38,683 bases of DNA from the NCBI RefSeq assembly GCF_015472005.1, contig NZ_BMAQ01000041.1, forward strand, positions 1-38,683, in the 5' to 3' direction. Shown piece by piece: positions 33,762 through 38,683 of this stretch. The number at the start of each line of letters is the position of its first letter. Positions within the stretch are counted from its first letter, which is position 1. The DNA comes from Insulibacter thermoxylanivorax (lineage in GTDB: Bacteria > Bacillota > Bacilli > Paenibacillales > DA-C8). The notes beneath the pieces were generated by a model. The model saw only the letters and a program-made list of their open reading frames with translations. It had not been told where the DNA came from and searched no databases. The translations under genes were made by a program, and so were the position numbers.

Positions 33762-33943
33762 ATGGTGTTCGATCCTTTCCCAATGGACTGCCTGTTATAA
33801 TGGCTTCGATGAATAACAGATATTCTTAATCTTGCCGTTTCCATGATTGTTCATGTCTTGTTGGTCTGTGCTATGTAAACTATGCGCCTTAAAGATGCCT
33901 TTAAGATTTTAAAACATCTCCCGGAGCAAGTTCAAGCTTTTGG

Positions 33944-33972
33944 TCCAAAAAAATAAGGGCCTTACGGCCCTC
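33944..33972 (-). terminator. terminator of zwf
   Basis: On the minus strand, AGGGCC (33966-33971) pairs with GGCCCT (33956-33961) around a GTAA loop, followed by TATTTTTTT. About 20 bases after the zwf stop. Confidence 0.85.
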
Positions 33973-33990
33973 TCAATCCCTCTGCAGCTG

Positions 33991-35556
33991 TCAGATGCCT
34001 GAACCGCTCACGGTCCAAATGACCGCATCGTCTTCTTGCCCCTGTACCGGCCACCACTTGAACCCGTCTCTCGCCAGCAGCTGATGGGATTCCTCTGGCC
34101 CCCAGCTTCCCGCTGGATAATAAGTAAGGTCGCTGCTGTCCTCATTCCATGCTTCGGCGATCCGGTCGATGAACTGCCATGCGAGGGATACTTCATCCCA
34201 ACGGGTGAAGTAGGTCGAGTCCCCTCTAACGGCATCATACAGCAACCGCTCATATGCTTCCGGCGTGTTATAGCCGACTCTGCAGCTCTGGCAGAAGTCG
34301 ACGGCTACCGGGATGACTTCCGGTTGACCATCGTTATTGCTCTCCGGATTCTTCGCATTCATCTTGAAGTAGATGCCCTCCATCGGGTTCACGCGGATGA
34401 CGAGCAGATTAGGTTCCAATCTGTTCTTCTCTGCGAAATACATCCGTTCCGGAACATTCTTAAACTCGATGACGACTTCCGTGCTCTTCGTCGCGAGCCG
34501 CTTGCCGGTGCGAATATAGAACGGCACTCCGGCCCAGCGGAAATTATCTACATACAGCTTCGCTGCGAAGAAGGTATCGGTAACGGAAGCCGGATTCACA
34601 CCGGGTTCCTCACGATATGCGGGCATGGCCTTGCCGTCCTTCGTACCCGCGGTGTACTGACCGCGCACGACATGCTTCAGAACATCTTCGCGCGATTGGA
34701 ATCTGCGCAGCGAGCGCAGCACTTTCACCTTCTCATCGCGAATCGCTTCCGGATGCAGTCTGCTCGGCGGCTCCATCGCGATCATCGTCAGCATCTGCAG
34801 CATATGGTTCTGCACCATATCGCGCAGCGCACCGGATTTCTCGTAGTATGCTCCGCGCTCTTCAACGCCGACGGTCTCGCTCATCGTGATCTGTACATTA
34901 GCGATGTATTTGTTATTCCACAACGGTTCAAAAAGCGCATTGGAGAATCTCAGAACCTCGATATTCTGCACCATCTCCTTGCCGAGATAGTGATCGATCC
35001 GGTAGATCTCGTCCTCTTTAAACACGCTCGTGATCTCTTCATTCAGCACCGCTGCGGAATGCTGGTCATAGCCGAAGGGCTTCTCGATGACAAGCCGGTG
35101 CCAGCCGTCTGTTTCTAACAATCCCCCTGCCTTCAGATGCTCGGCCACGGTGCCGAAATGTTCTGGTGCAAGGGCCAGATAGAACAGGCGATTGCCAGCG
35201 ATATTGAACCTCGCTTCAACTTGCTGTGTAAGTTCATTCAGCTGGCGGAATCCTTCTAAGTTGTTGATATCAAGAGACATATACGTGAAATGTTCGGCGA
35301 ATGCCGTCCATTCAACATCATCAATCTTCTTATAACGTGCGAATTCTTGAATCGAGCGGTATACATCGTCACGGAACTGCTCATTCGTCTTAGGTCGGCG
35401 AGCCAAGCCGATCACAGCGAACTTCTCGCCTATTTTCCGTTCGCGGTAGAGACTGAAGATTGCTGGGAACAGCTTGCGTTTCGCTAGGTCGCCAGTTGCA
35501 CCGAAGATGAAGAAGACTGCTCCGCCGTTCAAGTTTTCATTCACCATTTGTCCCAT
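33991..35556 (-). CDS. zwf: glucose-6-phosphate dehydrogenase
   Basis: A 521-residue enzyme that oxidises glucose 6-phosphate with NADP, opening the oxidative pentose phosphate pathway. The coenzyme fold has FIFGATGDLAKRKLFPA near residue 17, and the active site is RIDHYLGKEMVQN near residue 185, with the preceding LVIEKPFGYD lysine. The ATG at 35556 has AGGAAAGTGATGAGG upstream. It is monocistronic, with its own terminator. A pgl or gnd neighbour is not seen. The NADP it uses is made by NadK, encoded elsewhere in the window. Confidence 0.96.
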   Translation of the reverse strand: MGQMVNENLNGGAVFFIFGATGDLAKRKLFPAIFSLYRERKIGEKFAVIGLARRPKTNEQFRDDVYRSIQEFARYKKIDDVEWTAFAEHFTYMSLDINNLEGFRQLNELTQQVEARFNIAGNRLFYLALAPEHFGTVAEHLKAGGLLETDGWHRLVIEKPFGYDQHSAAVLNEEITSVFKEDEIYRIDHYLGKEMVQNIEVLRFSNALFEPLWNNKYIANVQITMSETVGVEERGAYYEKSGALRDMVQNHMLQMLTMIAMEPPSRLHPEAIRDEKVKVLRSLRRFQSREDVLKHVVRGQYTAGTKDGKAMPAYREEPGVNPASVTDTFFAAKLYVDNFRWAGVPFYIRTGKRLATKSTEVVIEFKNVPERMYFAEKNRLEPNLLVIRVNPMEGIYFKMNAKNPESNNDGQPEVIPVAVDFCQSCRVGYNTPEAYERLLYDAVRGDSTYFTRWDEVSLAWQFIDRIAEAWNEDSSDLTYYPAGSWGPEESHQLLARDGFKWWPVQGQEDDAVIWTVSGSGI

Positions 35557-35666
35557 ACCTCATCACTTTCCTACTTTCCTATGTAATATAATTTGATTCA
35601 GTTTAGCACATAATCAGAATGGATTCCATCAAAATCTTATTAATTCGAGTAATTTAGTTGGATATC

Positions 35667-36110
35667 TCAGATCCACAAGAGTTTCTCATATCTGTAACAC
35701 TTTATATGTTCATCATAACCCCGGCATTTATAACCCATCTTCTCATAAAAACCCATGGTCTTCGCATTGGCCGCATCGACATATAAGAAAGCATAAGCTA
35801 ATCCATGACACCTCGCCCAGCGTTCTGCAGCAACGATCAGTGAAGTACCCAGACCCTGACTCCGAGCACGGCGGTTTACAACCAGCAAGTCGATGTACAA
35901 ACCGTTGCCGATCCGCGTGAACAACACGAATCCGTAAGCTGCTTTGTGCCTTCCACCGATGACTAGCCCTTCACTTGTGCGTAAACGCTTCAAGAGATCC
36001 TTGCGTGAGAATCGAACACCGGGGAAGGAACGACGTGTATATGGCCACAATTCATGATAGACCAACTGAATGATCCGCTCGTAGTCCCCGCGGTGCACTT
36101 TTCTAATCAT
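35667..36110 (-). CDS. GNAT family N-acetyltransferase
   Basis: A 147-residue Gcn5-related acetyltransferase. The acetyl-CoA motif A is LVVNRRARSQGLGTSLIVAA, with the R/Q-x-x-G-x-G loop as RSQGLGT near residue 95. Strand 5 and the C-terminal NAKTMGFYEKMGYKCRGY segment complete the fold. I use the ATG at 36110, which has GAGGAGG 7 bases upstream, rather than the in-frame ATG 7 codons before. The substrate is unknown. It stands alone between zwf and a small hypothetical gene. Confidence 0.88.
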   Translation of the reverse strand: MIRKVHRGDYERIIQLVYHELWPYTRRSFPGVRFSRKDLLKRLRTSEGLVIGGRHKAAYGFVLFTRIGNGLYIDLLVVNRRARSQGLGTSLIVAAERWARCHGLAYAFLYVDAANAKTMGFYEKMGYKCRGYDEHIKCYRYEKLLWI

Positions 36111-36186
36111 GCATACCCCTCCTCGCTTCATAGGTTATCCTATGGAAGCGATGGAGCTTTGGCATGGGTTTGAGTCGATGAATAAT

Positions 36187-36212
36187 GAAAAACACAGATC
36201 CAAGCGTCTGTG
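36187..36212 (-). terminator. terminator of the 36305-36577 gene
   Basis: On the minus strand, CACAGA (36207-36212) pairs with TCTGTG (36093+100, i.e. 36193-36198), followed by TTTTTCATT. Confidence 0.7.
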
Positions 36213-36304
36213 CCTTATGAGTTATAGATACGGAATTTTATTGTACCACATCCAATTGGGCAATGAAAGCCGCATGAATGTCGATAATTGTCGGAAAATT
36301 GGCA

Positions 36305-36577
36305 TTATGGTCGATCATACTTCATATTCAGACTGTGTAGTTGTTTCCTTTCATTTTGTGACTGATATCGCAGCGTAGCACGAACAGCGAGGATCATCAC
36401 TTTCTTCCTGCGCACTTCATTGTTCCCATGAAAAAACTCCGCATCTCTTGCCAGATCCAACAAAGCTTCGCAAGATGCTTTAACCGTTAATTCTTCATCG
36501 CGGATAAAATAATAACAGATTTGATAACAGAATGTTTCATACTCTCTTAGGATCACTGCTTTGTTCAGTATATCCAT
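36305..36577 (-). CDS. hypothetical helical protein
   Basis: A 90-residue protein. The start MDILNKAVILREYETFCYQI is helical and contains Cys and aromatic residues; then ELTVKASCEALLDLARDAEF and a basic end (NEVRRKKVMILAVRATLRYQ). The sequence resembles small proteins I have seen as hypothetical in Paenibacillus, with a look of sigma-factor-like helices, but I cannot name it. I use the ATG at 36577 with GAGAGGT 9 bases upstream; the frame opens 51 codons earlier without a site. It is the first gene beyond the tRNA array on the same strand, separated by two terminators. Confidence 0.6.
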   Translation of the reverse strand: MDILNKAVILREYETFCYQICYYFIRDEELTVKASCEALLDLARDAEFFHGNNEVRRKKVMILAVRATLRYQSQNERKQLHSLNMKYDRP

Positions 36578-36763
36578 GATATGATTACCTCTCGTGAATA
36601 TGGTATGTGGAAGAATGATGGGAGCGGCTCTCCAACTGTCCAGTTGCCCATTCGTCCGTTCTTGGGACGATCTGTCGAACACCTCCAAGAGTCTCCAGTG
36701 CTCCCTTATATATAGACGGTATTTCTCCATAATTCCTTACGAATCAATTTGATAAATCCAGTC

Positions 36764-36800
36764 AAAAAAAAGAAGAACAGCGGAGTATTACGCTGCTCTT
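36764..36800 (-). terminator. second terminator after the tRNA array
   Basis: On the minus strand a 10-bp stem with one wobble (36791-36800 with 36773-36782) is followed by TCTTTTTTTTT-like sequence. It backs up the terminator at 36869. Confidence 0.8.
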
Positions 36801-36868
36801 AGAATTTGCCTTTCTACGTATACATTCCTTCATGCCTGCCATGGATCAGAATATGATGCTGTAAAATC

Positions 36869-36898
36869 AAAAAAAGCTCATTAGATGATCACTAATGA
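36869..36898 (-). terminator. terminator of the rRNA-tRNA operon
   Basis: On the minus strand, TCATTAG (36892-36898) pairs with CTAATGA (36078+800, i.e. 36878-36884 read in reverse), then GC and seven T. It lies about 40 bases after the last tRNA. Confidence 0.85.
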
Positions 36899-36939
36899 AC
36901 TATAATTCTCATAGTGTCTTATATGATGAGATTATATGA

Positions 36940-37022
36940 TGCCGATGGTGGGAATCGAACCCACACTCCTTTTGGGAACACGATTTTGAGTCGTGCGCGT
37001 CTGCCAGTTCCGCCACATCGGC
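36940..37022 (-). tRNA. tRNA-Leu (CAA)
   Basis: Cloverleaf with a long variable arm, anticodon loop CTCAAAA, acceptor GCCGATG/CATCGGC and discriminator A. No CCA is encoded (the next bases are TCA). Last gene of the array. Confidence 0.95.
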
Positions 37023-37058
37023 TCGGCAACATGTAAGAATGAAATAAGAATGAAAAAA

Positions 37059-37135
37059 TGGCGTGCCCTAAGAGATTCGAACTCCTGACCTTTTGATTCG
37101 TAGTCAAACGCTCTATCCAGCTGAGCTAAGGGCAC
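37059..37135 (-). tRNA. tRNA-Arg (ACG)
   Basis: Anticodon loop CTACGAA, acceptor GTGCCCT/AGGGCAC, discriminator G, CCA encoded. This gene is an extra relative to the B. subtilis trnD order as I recall it. Confidence 0.95.
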
Positions 37136-37138
37136 GTA

Positions 37139-37224
37139 TGCCGAGGACCGGACTTGAACCGGTACGGTAGTCACCTACCGAAGGATTTTAAGTCCTTTGC
37201 GTCTGCCAATTCCGCCACCCCGGC
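37139..37224 (-). tRNA. tRNA-Leu (TAA)
   Basis: Long variable arm, anticodon loop CTTAAAA, acceptor GCCGGGG/CCTCGGC with one G-T pair, discriminator A. No CCA is encoded. Confidence 0.95.
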
Positions 37225-37235
37225 GCGATCATAAG

Positions 37236-37309
37236 TGGAGGCGCCACCCAGATTCGAACTGGGGATAGAGCTTTTGCAGAGCTCTGCCTTACCACTTGGC
37301 TATGGCGCC
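37236..37309 (-). tRNA. tRNA-Cys (GCA)
   Basis: Anticodon loop CTGCAAA, acceptor GGCGCCA/TGGCGCC, discriminator T, CCA encoded. Confidence 0.95.
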
Positions 37310-37320
37310 ATAAAAAGAAA

Positions 37321-37395
37321 TGGAGCGGACGACGAGATTCGAACTCGCGACCCTCGCCTTGGCAAGGCGATGCTCTACCACTGAGCCACGTCCGC
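37321..37395 (-). tRNA. tRNA-Gly (GCC)
   Basis: Anticodon loop TTGCCAA, acceptor GCGGACG/CGTCCGC, discriminator T, CCA encoded. Confidence 0.95.
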
Positions 37396-37405
37396 ATAAG
37401 AAGGA

Positions 37406-37480
37406 TGGCTGGGGATCTAGGATTCGAACCTAGGAATCACGGAGTCAAAGTCCGTTGCCTTACCGCTTGGCTAATCCCCA
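37406..37480 (-). tRNA. tRNA-Gln (TTG)
   Basis: Anticodon loop CTTTGAC, acceptor TGGGGAT/ATCCCCA, discriminator G, CCA encoded. Confidence 0.95.
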
Positions 37481-37492
37481 ATATTAGATGAG

Positions 37493-37566
37493 GGCGATCG
37501 ATGGGAATCGAACCCACGAATGTCGGAGCCACAATCCGATGCGTTAACCACTTCGCCACGATCGCC
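37493..37566 (-). tRNA. tRNA-His (GTG)
   Basis: Anticodon loop TTGTGGC, acceptor GCGATCG/CGATCGC with the extra 5' G opposite discriminator C that marks tRNA-His. No CCA is encoded. Confidence 0.95.
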
Positions 37567-37578
37567 GCATGTTGTTGA

Positions 37579-37652
37579 TGGCAGGGGCAGCAGGAGTCGA
37601 ACCCACACTAACGGTTTTGGAGACCGCTGTTCTACCATTAAACTATGCCCCT
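37579..37652 (-). tRNA. tRNA-Trp (CCA)
   Basis: Anticodon loop CTCCAAA, acceptor AGGGGCA/TGCCCCT, discriminator G, 3' CCA encoded. It is the likely ligand of the trpS T-box in this window. Confidence 0.95.
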
Positions 37653-37661
37653 GCGGTAGAA

Positions 37662-37747
37662 TGGTGGAGGCTGATGGATTCGAACCACCGAACCCTTACG
37701 GGAGCAGATTTACAGTCTGCCGCGTTTGGCCACTTCGCTAAGCCTCC
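37662..37747 (-). tRNA. tRNA-Tyr (GTA)
   Basis: Long variable arm, anticodon loop CTGTAAA, acceptor GGAGGCT/AGCCTCC, discriminator A, CCA encoded. Confidence 0.95.
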
Positions 37748-37778
37748 ACGTATTAGAAGCACGACATCTGCTGCTCCA

Positions 37779-37854
<76 letters not shown>

Positions 37855-37961
37855 ATATTCGATGATGTTCAACCTTGTCGTGCTTACCGCCGAGACCGGC
37901 AGTTTGTGGCGCTCGAGACGGAATCCATCCCTTCGGCGTGATCCCAATCCGCCACTCTAGA

Positions 37962-38037
<76 letters not shown>

Positions 38038-38081
38038 GCAAAAATTATTATAACACAAATCCATTGGATGTAAAAGTGTAA

Positions 38082-38158
38082 TGGCGGAGCCGACGGGATT
38101 CGAACCCGCGTTCTCCTGCGTGACAGGCAGGCATGTTAGGCCTCTACACCACGGCTCC
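38082..38158 (-). tRNA. tRNA-Asp (GTC)
   Basis: Anticodon loop CTGTCAC, acceptor GGAGCCG/CGGCTCC, discriminator G, CCA encoded. Confidence 0.95.
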
Positions 38159-38162
38159 TCAA

Positions 38163-38236
<74 letters not shown>

Positions 38237-38284
38237 ACATTATGATCTCCCTGCAGTATCTCTTTCATCTGGGGGATGATTAAG

Positions 38285-38360
38285 TGGTGGAGGCTGACGG
38301 GATCGAACCGCCGACCCTCTGCTTGTAAGGCAGATGCTCTCCCAGCTGAGCTAAGCCTCC
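38285..38360 (-). tRNA. tRNA-Val (TAC)
   Basis: Anticodon loop CTTACAA, acceptor GGAGGCT/AGCCTCC, discriminator A, CCA encoded. Confidence 0.95.
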
Positions 38361-38366
38361 ATGTTA

Positions 38367-38438
38367 TGACCCGTAGGGGATTCGAACCCCTGTTACCTCC
38401 GTGAAAGGGAGGTGTCTTAACCTCTTGACCAACGGGCC
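38367..38438 (-). tRNA. tRNA-Glu (TTC)
   Basis: Anticodon loop CTTTCAC, acceptor GGCCCGT/ACGGGTC with one G-T pair, discriminator A. No CCA is encoded. Confidence 0.94.
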
Positions 38439-38463
38439 ATATGTATAGATCACATAAGTTGAC

Positions 38464-38554
38464 TGGCGGAGAGAGAGGGATTCGAACCCTCGAGACGCGG
38501 TTAACGTCTACACGATTTCCAATCGTGCTCCTTCGACCTCTCGGACATCTCTCC
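38464..38554 (-). tRNA. tRNA-Ser (GGA)
   Basis: Long variable arm, anticodon loop TTGGAAA, acceptor GGAGAGA/TCTCTCC, discriminator G, CCA encoded. Confidence 0.95.
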
Positions 38555-38557
38555 ATA

Positions 38558-38633
38558 TGGCTCCCCGAGCAGGACTCGAACCTGCGACAACTCGATTAAC
38601 AGTCGAGTGCTCTACCGGCTGAGCTATCGGGGA
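38558..38633 (-). tRNA. tRNA-Asn (GTT)
   Basis: Anticodon loop CTGTTAA, acceptor TCCCCGA/TCGGGGA, discriminator G, CCA encoded. First tRNA after the 5S rRNA. Confidence 0.95.
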
Positions 38634-38665
38634 ATGATCTTACTATTGTGTTAAGTTGTGGTGAG

Positions 38666-38683
38666 GCTTGGCAACGTCCTGCT
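38666..38683 (-). rRNA. rrf: 5S rRNA, 3' end only (cut by window edge)
   Basis: The last 18 bases read on the minus strand are AGCAGGACGTTGCCAAGC, which fits the conserved 3' end of Bacillales 5S rRNA (AGTAGGACGYYGCC...). The body lies beyond the window. It places the tRNA array directly downstream of an rRNA operon. The exact 3' base is uncertain by one or two. Confidence 0.75.

Larger units (their letters stand above)
36578..36939. other. intergenic region with two minus-strand terminators
   Basis: The region between the hypothetical gene and the last tRNA holds two intrinsic terminators (listed separately) and otherwise no gene. The promoter of the 36305-36577 gene should lie in 36585-36760; none was assigned. 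Confidence 0.5.

Noticed and set aside
34036-35118. 360-codon open frame on the plus strand
   Set aside because: It is antisense to zwf, with no ribosome site and no recognisable motif.
37855-37961. Extra tRNA gene in the Phe-Thr spacer
   Set aside because: Only a D-arm-like stretch is present; there is no T-loop, anticodon stem or acceptor pairing.

Overview
This is a chromosomal window from an endospore-forming Gram-positive bacterium of the order Bacillales, most like Paenibacillaceae. The evidence is the sporulation gene set (sda, gerQ, two alpha/beta SASP genes, sspI, ylbJ, yunB, a lytH-like gene, a YjcZ-like peptide), AGGAGG ribosome sites, a trpS T-box, a DUF2225 gene, a HEPN gene of the Cthe_2314 type, and a tRNA array in the order I recall for the B. 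subtilis trnD cluster. No phage, plasmid, transposase or cas gene was seen.

Layout. 1-3.6 kb: type II NADH dehydrogenase, a small zinc-ribbon protein, the sporulation checkpoint gene sda behind a cluster of DnaA boxes, and two Fe-S assembly genes (HesB/IscA type and NifU type). 3.6-11.4 kb, nearly all on the minus strand: HEPN protein with ctaA, then a MurJ-like flippase, Cof-type phosphatase and class B PBP (envelope group), then a HAD phosphatase coupled to a membrane protein. 11.7-14.2 kb: a YjcZ-like peptide, a Toprim mini-protein, and two arrays of palindromic repeats flanking a twice-frameshifted gene. 14.2-15.8 kb: sco and ctaB, which with ctaA serve heme A and Cu(A) assembly for an aa3-type oxidase. 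16.1-20.3 kb: gerQ, a YfhP-like membrane hydrolase, and two inverted SASP genes flanking trpS with its T-box. 20.3-25.8 kb: a third repeat array, a chemoreceptor, yycC, DUF2225, ylbJ and NAD kinase. 25.9-36.6 kb: yutD-lipA, lytH-like, yunB, small conserved genes, a SpoU-type rRNA methyltransferase with ktrA, sspI, prfC, zwf and an acetyltransferase. 36.9 kb to the end: 17 tRNA genes on the minus strand downstream of a 5S rRNA whose 3' tip is at the right edge.

The most unusual structure is a family of 19 imperfect palindromes of 25 bp set at a very regular 50/51-bp period in three arrays (12616-13044, 13893-14220, 20290-20414). All copies point the same way on the plus strand whatever the direction of nearby genes. 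The first two arrays share a duplicated segment (about 89% identical by hand count) and enclose the decayed gene. The layout superficially recalls CRISPR, but the spacers are related to one another and no cas gene is present. It is better described as a degenerate palindromic satellite of unknown role. Other points worth following are the DnaA-box cluster at sda, a hairpin spanning both stop codons of the overlapping yycC/DUF2225 pair, a lytic-transglycosylase-like domain in the lytH-like protein, and the long His/Lys-rich tail on YutD.
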